Below, one piece after another: positions 18,422 through 27,471 of a stretch of DNA of 41,875 nt. Each line of letters begins with the position of its first letter. Within the stretch, counting starts at the first letter, position 1. The translations under genes and the position numbers were made by a program. The notes beneath the pieces were generated by a model, which saw only the letters and a list, made by a program, of their open reading frames with translations, was not told the DNA's origin and searched no databases. The DNA lies in assembly GCF_030536815.1 (NCBI RefSeq), contig NZ_JAUNPE010000009.1, forward strand, positions 1 through 41,875, in the 5' to 3' direction. This stretch comes from Kocuria sp. Its GTDB lineage: Bacteria; Actinomycetota; Actinomycetes; Actinomycetales; Micrococcaceae.

Positions 18422-19984
18422 TTACCGAACGGCAACTTCCCCGACACGCAGACCGTACTGGTACCCGCCAATGGGGTTGGTGAGCTGCGGCAGCTGTTCC
18501 CACAAGATGAGCACGTACTCGTGCTCATCCTCCTGCGCCGCCCGGCTGAGCGGCACGGTGATTTGCGGGCCGGTGAACGACCCCGTGCCGACCTGCTGCG
18601 CGCCGTCCATGGACGGGGAATCCGAGACGTACACGGTGAAGTTGCCGCCGGTGCCGCCGGCCTGGTCGATCGTGACCTCGGACACGGGCGCCGGTTCCTC
18701 AAGTTCCACGGCCAGCCCCACATAGTCGGTGAGATTGCCGAAGTTGGCGTTCGAGAAGCCGTAACTGAGCCAGTACGTGGCGGGATTGCCGTCAATGGCC
18801 TGACTCAGGGTGGCGTCCGTGTCATCCATGAAGTTGGGATCCGAGGTCACACGGGTCACCGCCTGCGCCCGGGGCTCCGAAGGTGCCGCCGAGCCGTCGG
18901 CTTCGCTTTCCTGAGGCGCCGACGTCGTTTGCTCGCCCTGCGGAGCCGGGTTCTGGCCGTCATCGGGCTGCGAGTTCAGCGCACCCAGCGCGCGGAAGCC
19001 AAGGACCACAGCGGCCAGCAGGGCCAGGATCAGCAGGAGTAACAGCAGGGCCCGCAGCGGGCCGTTGCGCTTCTTGCGTGGTGCTCCGGGATCGTGGGAG
19101 GGGCCGGGACCGGCACCGGAACCGCCACCGGAAGCTCCGACGACCGCGCTCACCGCTCCCGCCGTGCCCGCGGCACCGGCGCCCGTGGAGCTCTGGGCCG
19201 GGGTCTCGGCCTCGACGACCGGATAGCCGGCCAGACGGTCCGGGTTACCCTCGTTGGCCTCGAAGCTCTCATAGCGATTGTCACCGTCGTAGGTGGGATC
19301 AATTTTTCCGGCGGCGGCGGCCGAGGCTCCCGCGGCGGCGGCGCTGCCACCGGAGGCGGCACGATCGAAGAGCGTCGAACGGGTGGACTCGGGATCCACC
19401 TTGCGGGCCCGGCCCAGTTTGGTCCGCACGGAGGGAGCGGCGGGGGCGTTCTGGTACGCGTCGTACTCGTCGTCCCCCCACCGGGTCACGGCGGGATTGT
19501 TCCCGGGTGCCGCGGCCTCGTCCGTATCGGCACCCGCATCGGATTGGGCGCCCGGGGTGGGTACGGCCTGGTGGGGCTGGGTGGGCTCCGGTTCCTCGTA
19601 GACGTACGGGGATGCCGGAGCGGAGCGGGAGTCGCCAAAGATGTCGTCCGAGAGGGACTCGTCCTCCAACTCGTTCTCCGCCACGAGCAGGGTGTCCAGC
19701 AGGTCCGCGGCGGGGGCGTAGGAGGTCACCACGTAGGTGGTGTCATGGGCCTGCCCGAGGTCCAGGATCTGGAACCGGTCGCTGCCCGACCCCGAGGCCA
19801 GGGAACGCGCGTTGGACACCATGAGCTGTTCGTGGTTGTCACCGGGCACCAGGATGGACACCCTGCGCCGCAGGATCTGGTCCTCGCCCTGCAACACGTG
19901 ATCGCCGTCCGCGCTGGTCAACAGAGATGCGGTGACCTGGTAGCGGCCACCCAGGACAGTTCCGAGCGCAATGGGCTGGGACAC
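18422..19984 (-). CDS. membrane protein with truncated pseudokinase and discoidin-like domain
   Basis: 520 residues. Residues 1-100 look like a kinase N-lobe (LGGRYQVTASLL, then ILRRRVSILVP and TYVVTSYAPAADLLDTLL) without the catalytic HRD/DFG half. Residues about 105-300 are a low-complexity Ala/Gly/Glu/Pro linker, a basic stop-transfer (PRKKRNG) leads into a membrane helix at about 311-332, and 375-520 form an extracytoplasmic beta-rich domain (ATLSQAIDGNPATYWLSYGF) like discoidin carbohydrate-binding folds. In mycobacteria the corresponding pseudokinase-TM-discoidin module is fused to MurJ (MviN); here it is a separate gene 66 bases after murJ. A role in regulating lipid II export is inferred from that relationship. 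Confidence 0.75.
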   Translation of the reverse strand: MSQPIALGTVLGGRYQVTASLLTSADGDHVLQGEDQILRRRVSILVPGDNHEQLMVSNARSLASGSGSDRFQILDLGQAHDTTYVVTSYAPAADLLDTLLVAENELEDESLSDDIFGDSRSAPASPYVYEEPEPTQPHQAVPTPGAQSDAGADTDEAAAPGNNPAVTRWGDDEYDAYQNAPAAPSVRTKLGRARKVDPESTRSTLFDRAASGGSAAAAGASAAAAGKIDPTYDGDNRYESFEANEGNPDRLAGYPVVEAETPAQSSTGAGAAGTAGAVSAVVGASGGGSGAGPGPSHDPGAPRKKRNGPLRALLLLLLILALLAAVVLGFRALGALNSQPDDGQNPAPQGEQTTSAPQESEADGSAAPSEPRAQAVTRVTSDPNFMDDTDATLSQAIDGNPATYWLSYGFSNANFGNLTDYVGLAVELEEPAPVSEVTIDQAGGTGGNFTVYVSDSPSMDGAQQVGTGSFTGPQITVPLSRAAQEDEHEYVLILWEQLPQLTNPIGGYQYGLRVGEVAVR

Positions 19985-20050
19985 AGCGAACTCCCTCGAG
20001 TTACGGCGCCCGGCGCGGTTCGCGGGCGCGACGACAAACTGTTGCGCAGT

Positions 20051-21703
20051 CTACCGGCCCACCCGGGCCTTCAACGGGCCGATCAGGGAACCGAACTCCT
20101 CGACCCGGAAGAGCCTCATGGCCAGCAAATACACCAGCCCCATGGCCACGCCGCCCACCATGACGGAGATCAACGCGGTGATCTGGTTCTGCCACGGGAA
20201 TCCGGCGGTGTCGTAGCCGCCCATGAGCCACAGCGCGACGACACCGCCCGCGCCCGCTACCAGCGAGGCCGCCAGGATCCGCACGTGGGCACCCAGGATG
20301 CGAGCGACGTCGTAATCGCCGATGCGGCGCCTGAGTGCGAGGTGATAAAGCAGCGTGGCCAGGATGTTCTGGGCGGCGTAGCAACCGGCCACGGCAAAGA
20401 CCATGTGCTCGGGCGGCAGGACACGGGCAATGCCGATCGCGGATATGACCGTGAAGATCGAGACGATCAGCTGGACCACGAACGGTGTGCGGGCGTCCTC
20501 CTGCGCGTAGAAGGCGCGGCCGAGCATGAACGCGGTGGACATGAACGGTGCGCCGATCGCGATGACGGTGATGACTTGGCCGATCACTGCGCCGGCCGGG
20601 GCGATGCCACCGGAGAACATCATGCCCAGCGGGCCCGCGTACACGATGAGCGCGACCATGCAGAAGACCGTGGCCACGCTCGTGATGCGCATGCTGGAGG
20701 ACAGCGAGGAGACCAGGCTGTCTCGGTCCTTGGCGTCCGCGGCGGCGGCCATGCGGTTGAACAGGACCGTGGCGATGGACAGCCCGATCACACCGTGGGG
20801 CAGCGAGTAGAGCAAAGAGGCCTGGTTGAGGGCGGTGACACCGGCGATCTGCTCCGAGACCCCGCCGGACGGGTCTACGTCACGGGCGCCGGTGGGGATC
20901 GCGGCGGTACGGGTCAGGGCAAGGAACGCGAGGTTGGCGATGACGCCGGTGGCCAGCGTCCACCCGCCCAGCTTGGCGGCGGTGGACAAGCCGATGCCGC
21001 GCCAGCCGAACTTGGGGCGCAGCCCCAGGCCCAGGCGCTTGAGCGGCCAGAAGAGAATGAGCGCCTGGGCGATCACGCCCACCGTGGACATGCCCACGAG
21101 CCAGAAGGTTTGAGCCGCGGTCCAGTTCTCCAGGGTGTGGGGAGTGCGCGCGAACGGACCGAACTGGTAAATGAACACCAACAGGCCGGCAATCGCAATG
21201 ATGTTGTTGAGTACCGGCGCCCACATGTACGCACCGAAGGCACCCTTGGCGTTGAGCACCTGGCCCACCACGGTGTACAGGCCGTAGAAGAAGATCTGGG
21301 GGAACGTGAGCAGGGCAAAGGTGATGGCCATGCTCAGCTGGCCCTCGGACCAGCCCGGACCCATGATCCGGATGATCGGGATCGCACACGCGAGCACCAC
21401 GGCCGTGACCCCGAGCAGCGCGAGCACGGCCAGGGTGATCAGTCGGGAAATGTAGTCCGCGCCCGCATCCGGGTTCTTGGAGGCCTTAATGATCTGCGGA
21501 ACCAGCACGGCATTGAACACACCGCCGGCGATCAGGACATAAATCAGGTTGGGCAGGTTATTGGCGAGTTCGAACACGTCCGCCATGGTGGTCAGCGAGC
21601 CGATGGCCACCGTGATCAGCAATGCCTTGGCAAAACCGAGAACCCGGGAGACCAAGGTTCCGGACGCCATGATGGCGCTGGAACGCGCACCGGATCTCTG
21701 CAT
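20051..21703 (-). CDS. murJ: lipid II flippase MurJ (MviN family)
   Basis: About 550 residues with 14 or more predicted membrane helices. It flips the peptidoglycan precursor lipid II across the membrane. Seen: the N-terminal MASGTLVSRVLGFAKALLITVAIG typical of MviN/MurJ, FELANNLPNLIYVLIAGGVFNAVLVPQI, and the repeated small-residue helices. I chose the ATG at 21701-21703 because AGGAAGG sits about eight bases upstream; a TTG at 21733 would add ten residues. The protein ends shortly after the last helix with no fused kinase domain; that module is encoded next. Confidence 0.95.
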   Translation of the reverse strand: MQRSGARSSAIMASGTLVSRVLGFAKALLITVAIGSLTTMADVFELANNLPNLIYVLIAGGVFNAVLVPQIIKASKNPDAGADYISRLITLAVLALLGVTAVVLACAIPIIRIMGPGWSEGQLSMAITFALLTFPQIFFYGLYTVVGQVLNAKGAFGAYMWAPVLNNIIAIAGLLVFIYQFGPFARTPHTLENWTAAQTFWLVGMSTVGVIAQALILFWPLKRLGLGLRPKFGWRGIGLSTAAKLGGWTLATGVIANLAFLALTRTAAIPTGARDVDPSGGVSEQIAGVTALNQASLLYSLPHGVIGLSIATVLFNRMAAAADAKDRDSLVSSLSSSMRITSVATVFCMVALIVYAGPLGMMFSGGIAPAGAVIGQVITVIAIGAPFMSTAFMLGRAFYAQEDARTPFVVQLIVSIFTVISAIGIARVLPPEHMVFAVAGCYAAQNILATLLYHLALRRRIGDYDVARILGAHVRILAASLVAGAGGVVALWLMGGYDTAGFPWQNQITALISVMVGGVAMGLVYLLAMRLFRVEEFGSLIGPLKARVGR

Positions 21704-21767
21704 GAAACAGGCCTTCCTGCACGGGGAATGCAACGGCAGTCACCGCGGAGCCGATCCGCGGGCGCGA

Positions 21768-22268
21768 TTACAACTGATGAATGATGTACTCCCGAGCGAT
21801 GTCAGCAATGCGCCGCTCGTTGGGGAAGGACAGTTTGCGGTCAAGATCGTCGATACCGGACCAGGCGACGTCAACGGCCTCGTGATCGGGATCGTTCTCC
21901 GTGGTCAGGAAACCGCCGGTGGCTTCCAACAGGAAATGGTGAACGGTCTTGTGAACTCGGTGGCCGGACACCGTGAACCAGTAGTCGATACTGCCCAGGG
22001 GAGAGAGGACGCGGCCCATGATGCCGGTTTCTTCCTCGATCTCACGGACAGCAGCTTCTTGGTTGGTTTCATCGCCTTCGGGGTGGCCCTTGGGGAGGCA
22101 CCATTCCAGGCGGCCACCGCGATTAATGCGAGCAATAATGGCCACCGGATGAGTGGGGTCCTGAAGGTTCACCACAATGCCGCCGGCCGAGACTTCTTCC
22201 ACCGTGGGCAGCGCGGAGACCGGTTGGTTCGGTCGCCTCTTGGGCGCGCTAGGGACGGGAAAAGCCAT
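21768..22268 (-). CDS. NUDIX hydrolase
   Basis: 166-residue protein with a complete Nudix box, GHPEGDETNQEAAVREIEEETGI (GX5EX7REUXEEXGU), which hydrolyses nucleoside diphosphates linked to another moiety; the substrate is unknown. It corresponds in place to mycobacterial Rv3908. ATG at 22266-22268 has AAGG eight bases upstream; an ATG at 22284-22286 would add six residues and is nearly as good. It is divergent from cca and lies 64 bases before murJ on the same strand. Confidence 0.9.
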   Translation of the reverse strand: MAFPVPSAPKRRPNQPVSALPTVEEVSAGGIVVNLQDPTHPVAIIARINRGGRLEWCLPKGHPEGDETNQEAAVREIEEETGIMGRVLSPLGSIDYWFTVSGHRVHKTVHHFLLEATGGFLTTENDPDHEAVDVAWSGIDDLDRKLSFPNERRIADIAREYIIHQL

Positions 22269-22345
22269 GACTCCTACCTTAGCCATATTCCCCGAACACT
22301 CCCTGACCCGGGAATTGGTGGGCCGGGCACGGGTGGAAGAAATGA

Positions 22346-22351
22346 GATAAT
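22346..22351 (+). promoter_or_regulatory. extended -10 promoter of the CCA-adding enzyme gene
   Basis: TGAGATAAT matches an extended -10 element (TGn followed by GATAAT at 22346-22351) with no recognisable -35. The expected transcription start is about 3-4 bases before the ATG at 22362, so the transcript would be leaderless or nearly so, as is common in actinobacteria. Confidence 0.5.
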
Positions 22352-22361
22352 TACGGCCATC

Positions 22362-23786
22362 ATGACGCAGCTGTTCGATACCTCCTCTCTCCACCCCGTC
22401 TCTTTCGAACTGGGGCGGCTCTTTGCCGACGCCGGATACGAGTTGTCCCTGGTGGGCGGGCCCGTGCGGGACCTCTTCCTGGACCGGGACGCCCTGGACC
22501 TGGATTTCACCACCAACGCCACCCCGGATCAGACCCTCGCGGTCATCAAGAAGTGGGCGGACGCGCACTGGGAGATCGGTCGGGACTTCGGGACCATCGG
22601 GATGCGCAAGGCCGGTCTGCAGCTCGAGGTCACCACGTATCGCGCAGAGGCCTACGATCCCGAATCACGCAAACCCGTGGTTGCCTTCGGGGAAGACCTC
22701 ACCGAGGATTTACGACGCCGCGACTTCACCGTCAACGCCATGGCCCTGCGGTTACCGGACCTGGACCTGGTGGATCCCTTCGGCGGTATCAAGGACCTGC
22801 ACGCCGGTGTGCTGCGCACTCCGGGAACCCCTGAGGATTCCTTCACGGACGACCCCCTGCGCATGATGCGTGCGGCGCGCTTCAGTTCACAGCTGGGGTT
22901 GGAGGTGGTCGAGCCCGTCCGGGAGGCGATGACGGCCATGGCGCGGCGCATTGAGATCGTTTCCGCCGAACGCGTGCGCGAAGAACTGGTCAAGCTCGTG
23001 TGCGGTGCATATCCCCGCCGAGGCATAGAACTCATGACGGACACCGGTCTTGCGGAGATCGTGCTTCCCGAGGTGCCCGCACTCAAGTTGGAGACCGATG
23101 AAGCGCACCACCACAAGGACGTCTACCAGCATTCCCTGACGGTGATGGAGCAGGCGGCGGAGAAAGAGACCGGTGTGGACGGCCCGGTCCCGGCTCCGGA
23201 CTTCGCCTTGCGTTTCGCCGCGCTCATGCATGACGTGGGTAAGCCGGCCACCCGTCGCTTCGAGCCGAGCGGCGCCGTGAGCTTCCGACATCACGAGGTG
23301 GTCGGTGCCAAGCTGACCCGCAAACGGATGAAGGCGCTGCGTTTCGACAACGACACCATTAAAAAGGTCACCCGCCTGGTCGAACTACATATGCGCTTCT
23401 ACGGATATGGGGATGCGGGGTGGACGGACTCCGCGGTGCGCCGCTACGTACGCGATGCCGGTGACCAGTTGGAACGATTGCATCGCCTCACGCGCTCGGA
23501 CGTGACAACCCGCAACAAACGCAAGTCTGCGCGCTTGGCCACCGCCTACGACGACCTCGAACGGCGCATCGCCGAATTGCGCGAACAAGAACAGCTCGAG
23601 GCCGTGCGTCCCGAACTGGACGGTCAACAAATCATGGAAACCCTGGGGATCGGTCCCGGCCCCGAGGTGGGCAGGGCCTACAAGTTCTTGCTCGAGATGC
23701 GTTTGGACCAAGGTGCAGTGGGTGAAGATGCCGCGCGCGAACGGCTCATCGAGTGGGCCCAATCCAAGGGCATCGGCACGGTCTGA
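22362..23786 (+). CDS. cca: CCA tRNA nucleotidyltransferase
   Basis: 474-residue class II polymerase that builds or repairs the CCA end of tRNAs (often annotated pcnA). Seen: the nucleotidyltransferase core with LVGGPVRD (30-37) and the metal-binding DLD (46-48, in DALDLDFTTNA), EDLRRRDFTVNAMAL, the DPLRMMRAARFSSQL tRNA-binding region, and a C-terminal HD domain (AALMHDVGKP near residue 290). The ATG at 22362 is the start; the frame is open far upstream, but that part is antisense to the NUDIX and murJ genes. Its gene lies next to the divergent NUDIX gene, as in other actinobacteria. Confidence 0.95.
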   Translation: MTQLFDTSSLHPVSFELGRLFADAGYELSLVGGPVRDLFLDRDALDLDFTTNATPDQTLAVIKKWADAHWEIGRDFGTIGMRKAGLQLEVTTYRAEAYDPESRKPVVAFGEDLTEDLRRRDFTVNAMALRLPDLDLVDPFGGIKDLHAGVLRTPGTPEDSFTDDPLRMMRAARFSSQLGLEVVEPVREAMTAMARRIEIVSAERVREELVKLVCGAYPRRGIELMTDTGLAEIVLPEVPALKLETDEAHHHKDVYQHSLTVMEQAAEKETGVDGPVPAPDFALRFAALMHDVGKPATRRFEPSGAVSFRHHEVVGAKLTRKRMKALRFDNDTIKKVTRLVELHMRFYGYGDAGWTDSAVRRYVRDAGDQLERLHRLTRSDVTTRNKRKSARLATAYDDLERRIAELREQEQLEAVRPELDGQQIMETLGIGPGPEVGRAYKFLLEMRLDQGAVGEDAARERLIEWAQSKGIGTV

Positions 23787-23983
23787 CGGCACGGGCCACC
23801 GAATGGGACCACCGGCGAGTCTGGTGGCGTGAAGTGCGTGGGCCCGCACCGGGGCCGGGTCCGCGTGCGCGACGTGCGCGAGCGGCGTCGTAAATTGTGG
23901 GGGTGGGTCGCGCCACGAGCGGCGAACGGGGCGGGGCCGTGGAAGACTAATGCCGTCCCTGTGTCCACCGGAGGAGTACGCGC

Positions 23984-25246
23984 ATGAGCATGGAAGGCGC
24001 CAAGAAGCGCGGCGGCGGCGGAAATTCCGGCCTGCTGCTGCTCGGTCTGGGCCTCTACACGGTCATGATGGCGTACCTGCTGCGTGTGCCGTGCCGGGTG
24101 CCCAACTGGAACCTCGCGGAGGACGTCCCCGAACTGTGCGCCACCGTGATCGGCACCGGCGATATGGGTGTGCGCTCCACGGACGTGGCCGGCGGCTTCT
24201 TCACCGGCGGACCGACCGGGGATCAGCCGGTCCTGGTGGGCATGATCACCACCATTATCGGCTGGTTCGCCTCCAACCTCTCCTCCCTGCTGGGTATCGA
24301 CGTGGACCAGGGCATCTACCTGGACCTCTCCCTCGTTCTGCTGGCCCTGGTGTGGTTGGCCATCGTGGCCGTGGTGTCCTCGCTGAGTGGTTCACGCTCA
24401 TCGGATGCGCTGGTCATGGCCCTGTCACCCGTGGTGGTGCTCGTGGGTTTCCAGACCTGGGACCTGTGGGCCGTGCTTTTCATGATGCTCGCCCTGCTGG
24501 GCTACGTGCGCGGGAACCCGGCGCTCGCGGGATTCATGGTGGGCTTTGGCGCGTCCGTGGCGTTCTTCCCCGTGGTGGTCCTGCTGGCCATCCTGATCAT
24601 GGCCGCACGCCACCGGTTCATCAAGGACTTCATCAGCGCGCTCCTGTGCGCCGCCATCGCGTGGATTCTGATCAACGGCACGTACATGCTCACGGCGTGG
24701 GATCAATGGCGGGCACAGTTCGACAACATCGTGGACTCCAATACGGAACAGTCCTCGTTCTGGAACGTGTGGAACAACAACATTGAACCGCGCACCGGCC
24801 TGGCCCTGGACGGCGGCAGCGTGGGTCAGTACGTGCTCCTGACCATGGTGCTGGGCTTGGTGTTCGTGCTGCTGATCTCGTTGCTGAGCCGCCGTGAACC
24901 GTCCGTGGTGCAGGTGATGTTCCTGCTGCTGGCCCTGTGGGTGCTGCTGGCCAAGGACTACTCGCTCAACTACGTGCTGTGGCTGGTGCCCCTGGTGATC
25001 CTGTGCCGCCGCAACTGGATCGAATTCGGTCTTTGGCAAGCGGTCGAAGTGCTCTACTGGGCCACCGTGGTGCTCCCCGCTGCCGCCTGGCCCACCCTGC
25101 CGTGGGTCGAACAATTCGGGTGGGCGCCCCAGGACATTCTGGCGGTCATCCGCTACCTGTTCCTGATTTACTTTGTGGTGGCCGTGGTGATCGACATGTT
25201 TCGCGGCCGCAAGGCGCTGGCGCTCGGGGCGTCCGCTCTCACATGA
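23984..25246 (+). CDS. GT87-like polytopic membrane protein
   Basis: 420-residue integral membrane protein with about ten hydrophobic segments, starting MSMEGAKKRGGGGNSGLLLLGLGLYTVMMAYLLRVPC. Its fold-type and position upstream of rpsF-ssb-rpsR-rplI-dnaB match mycobacterial Rv0051, of the GT87/DUF2029 type of polyprenyl-phosphate-sugar-dependent transferases. The extracytoplasmic loop after the first helix (about residues 35-75) holds acidic residues (NLAEDVPELC), but no single catalytic motif can be confirmed. GGAGGAG precedes the ATG. Its stop overlaps an in-frame ATG of the next gene, so they are coupled. Substrate unknown. Confidence 0.75.
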   Translation: MSMEGAKKRGGGGNSGLLLLGLGLYTVMMAYLLRVPCRVPNWNLAEDVPELCATVIGTGDMGVRSTDVAGGFFTGGPTGDQPVLVGMITTIIGWFASNLSSLLGIDVDQGIYLDLSLVLLALVWLAIVAVVSSLSGSRSSDALVMALSPVVVLVGFQTWDLWAVLFMMLALLGYVRGNPALAGFMVGFGASVAFFPVVVLLAILIMAARHRFIKDFISALLCAAIAWILINGTYMLTAWDQWRAQFDNIVDSNTEQSSFWNVWNNNIEPRTGLALDGGSVGQYVLLTMVLGLVFVLLISLLSRREPSVVQVMFLLLALWVLLAKDYSLNYVLWLVPLVILCRRNWIEFGLWQAVEVLYWATVVLPAAAWPTLPWVEQFGWAPQDILAVIRYLFLIYFVVAVVIDMFRGRKALALGASALT

Positions 25247-25308
25247 TGCAACCCCGGTCACCAGGTCATGAGCCAACCCCAGCCACCCATGCCTCTCGGA
25301 AAGGGATC

Positions 25309-26442
25309 ATGGAGAACCGCAAGCCTTCGATGGCCCACTGGCAACCGCCCTCGTTGCGATCACTTCTCAAGCCCTTGTTGTTGATCTTGGCGGGAGTGGT
25401 CGTGGTGGTTCTGTTGTGGAGCACCGTGATCAACTTCTTCCTGGTCGCACGCGAACCCGAGTCCGCTGTTGACAACTACCTCGCGCAATTGGAGCGGGGC
25501 AGTGCACGGCAGGTTTTGGCCCCGCTGAGCATCACCAGCAGTGATCCCATGGTGCAGATCCTGCCCAACTCCGTGTACCGCAATTCGCACGACCGCCCGG
25601 TGGCTCATGAGATCGTGTCCGTCTCCGAGCACGGAACCCAGGCCGATGTCGAGGTGGACGTGCGCACGGGTGACGACCAGACCCACCGCCTGACGTACAC
25701 GGTGGACAAGCTGACCACTTCCGGTTTCCTCAACGACACGTGGCGGCTCAAGGACCTGGACAACCAAACGGTCGAGGTGAAGCTGCCCGCGGCGGTGGAC
25801 ACCCTGTCCGTGAACGGCCAGTCCGTACGGCCCGCCGCCGGCGCGTTGCGCGCTATAGATGACGGCCCCGCCCGTGCGTGGCGGTTCGCGGGCCTCCCCG
25901 GTAGTTACGACGTGGGTTTCCCTAAGGACTCCTACCTGGTGGCTAGTACGAATGCCACAGGGAGCATAGACATTCGAGATCCCCGGTCCGTGTCCATGGA
26001 ACTCACGTTCGGGCCCTCCCCGCGAATGTGGGAGACGGTTGACCGTGAAATCGGCGCGGTGATCAGCGATTGTGAAGGTGGGCTTCGCCTGGACCTCGAA
26101 AAGTGCCCGGCGCCCAGCGCATGGGCGGAGGGAGCGGCGTCGGAGTCGGAAAACGCGCAACCCGACGCCCTGCCGGACGGGGTGAGCAATGTGGAATGGG
26201 AACTGGAGGTCCGGCCGGCACTGGTTCTGCAACCCGATGACGCGGATCCGCTCCAGTTCCATGCTCAGCGCTACCGCCCGGCCGTGGCCAAGGTGACGTA
26301 TCGCGAAGACGGACGCGCCAAGACCGAGCGCGTGGAATTCGGTCTGGACGTCACCACTCGCTCCACCGGGAACGACATCACCACGGACGTGCGATTGCGC
26401 CGAGCGCTGACCGATACCGAACGGGCATTCGACGCCTCGTAA
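25309..26442 (+). CDS. membrane-anchored protein of unknown function
   Basis: 377 residues. A single membrane helix at about 22-43 (LLLILAGVVVVVLLWSTVI) is followed by a large extracytoplasmic region. The first part (VDNYLAQLERGSARQVLAPL) resembles NTF2-like/DUF4878 entry helices, and the rest is beta-rich with no known motif. The ATG at 25309 has GGAAAGGG in front; an in-frame ATG at 25243 overlapping the previous stop would add 22 residues and couple the two genes. I do not recognise it. The lack of a lipobox cysteine argues against a lipoprotein. Confidence 0.75.
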   Translation: MENRKPSMAHWQPPSLRSLLKPLLLILAGVVVVVLLWSTVINFFLVAREPESAVDNYLAQLERGSARQVLAPLSITSSDPMVQILPNSVYRNSHDRPVAHEIVSVSEHGTQADVEVDVRTGDDQTHRLTYTVDKLTTSGFLNDTWRLKDLDNQTVEVKLPAAVDTLSVNGQSVRPAAGALRAIDDGPARAWRFAGLPGSYDVGFPKDSYLVASTNATGSIDIRDPRSVSMELTFGPSPRMWETVDREIGAVISDCEGGLRLDLEKCPAPSAWAEGAASESENAQPDALPDGVSNVEWELEVRPALVLQPDDADPLQFHAQRYRPAVAKVTYREDGRAKTERVEFGLDVTTRSTGNDITTDVRLRRALTDTERAFDAS

Positions 26443-26470
26443 ACTGGAACCAGTCGAAGAGGGAGTCATC

Positions 26471-26914
26471 GTGGCCCAAGAGCCGGAATACTACACACCT
26501 CAGCCGCTGCCCCCACGCGACGGCACTCGAGCCGGTGGATATCAGCGGGGCAATCACCAGGACGGCGGATTCCGCCCCGGCGGTTTCCAGCACAACCCCG
26601 GGCAGTCCTCCTGGGGTCAACCCCGCCAGGGTCCGGCCGTGATCAACGTGGTGGGCGGCAAGTCCGCCCTGTTGTCCTATGTGCTGTGGTTCTTCCTGGG
26701 CTGGCTGGGTGTGCACAAGTTCTACCTGCAGCAGCCCTTCCAGGGAATCGTCTACATTCTGCTGTGGGCCATTGGTTGGTTCACCACCCCGATCATCATC
26801 GGCTGGTTCATCCTGGGCTTCTGGGGGCTGCTCATGATCATTGATCTGTTCCTCATCCCACTGCGGGTCGCGCAGCTCAACGTGCGGCTGGCCCGCCGTG
26901 TCAATGGCTACTGA
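26471..26914 (+). CDS. TM2-domain membrane protein
   Basis: 147 residues: a Pro/Gly/Gln-rich cytoplasmic N-terminus (1-60) then a TM2 domain with two hydrophobic hairpin segments (about 65-85 and 92-128) containing the signature GWLGVHKFYL. TM2 proteins are widespread and functionally obscure. GTG start at 26471 with GAAGAGGGA upstream. It is 28 bases downstream of the previous gene and ends before the rpsF leader. Confidence 0.85.
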   Translation: MAQEPEYYTPQPLPPRDGTRAGGYQRGNHQDGGFRPGGFQHNPGQSSWGQPRQGPAVINVVGGKSALLSYVLWFFLGWLGVHKFYLQQPFQGIVYILLWAIGWFTTPIIIGWFILGFWGLLMIIDLFLIPLRVAQLNVRLARRVNGY

Positions 26915-26985
26915 GCCGCAGTTGTAGTAAACTCGGCAAGTCTGTGTGCCGTTCGATACGCGATCGGTACCGACAAACGCACAGA

Positions 26986-27030
26986 ACCTCCTGCTGCGGA
27001 AGGACCGCAGCCGTTTAGCCCGAAGGAGGT
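26986..27030 (+). promoter_or_regulatory. probable S6:S18-binding leader of rpsF
   Basis: ACCTCC (26986-26991) can pair with GGAGGT (27025-27030), which is the rpsF ribosome-binding site. Between them is a hairpin CTGCGG (26994-26999)/CCGCAG (27005-27010), immediately followed by an unpaired CCG (27011-27013). An SD-sequestering outer stem, an inner hairpin and a CCG next to it are the features of the known bacterial S6:S18 autoregulatory RNA, in which free S6-S18 complex represses the rpsF operon. rpsF, ssb and rpsR follow directly. The assignment is by structure, not by search. Confidence 0.6.
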
Positions 27031-27041
27031 GGGTTCTTTAC

Positions 27042-27347
27042 ATGCGTGAATACGAATTGATGGTGATCCTCAACCCCGAGGTCGAGGAGCGCGCCGTTGA
27101 GCCGACCCTCAAGAAGTTCCTCGAGGTAGTCACCAAGGAGAACGGCACCGTCGACAACGTCGATATCTGGGGCCGTCGTCGCTTGGCCTACGAGATCCAG
27201 AAGAAGGCCGAAGGCATCTACGCCGTTGTGAACTTCACCGCTGAGCCGCACACCGCTCAGGAACTGGACCGTGTCCTGGGCCTGAACGAGGCCGTGATGC
27301 GCACCAAGATCATCCGCCCTGAAGAACAGAAGATCGAAGCCAAGTGA
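27042..27347 (+). CDS. rpsF: 30S ribosomal protein S6
   Basis: 101-residue S6 ([23 protein letters not shown]...), full length and typical. It forms a dimer with S18 in the small-subunit platform. The open frame extends 32 codons upstream, but the ATG at 27042 with AAGGAGG (27023-27029) is the true start; the upstream part is the structured leader. First gene of rpsF-ssb-rpsR-rplI. Confidence 0.97.
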   Translation: MREYELMVILNPEVEERAVEPTLKKFLEVVTKENGTVDNVDIWGRRRLAYEIQKKAEGIYAVVNFTAEPHTAQELDRVLGLNEAVMRTKIIRPEEQKIEAK

Positions 27348-27471
27348 GTTGACTGTGCGGTCCACCAGGGCTGCACAGGGCGTCTCACCCACGCCCCTTA
27401 CGGGATAACCGTGAGATGCTTCAAAACCCACAACGTCTCGCATCCAGCGTCCACAGATACCGGAGGTTCAC

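Noticed and set aside
19094-21784. 896-codon open frame on the plus strand
   Set aside because: Antisense to the pseudokinase-membrane gene and murJ; its His/Gly/Gln-rich composition has no domain.
21549-22361. Long N-terminal extension of the CCA-adding enzyme frame
   Set aside because: It is antisense to the NUDIX gene and the start of murJ, and the promoter and conserved start are at 22346-22362.
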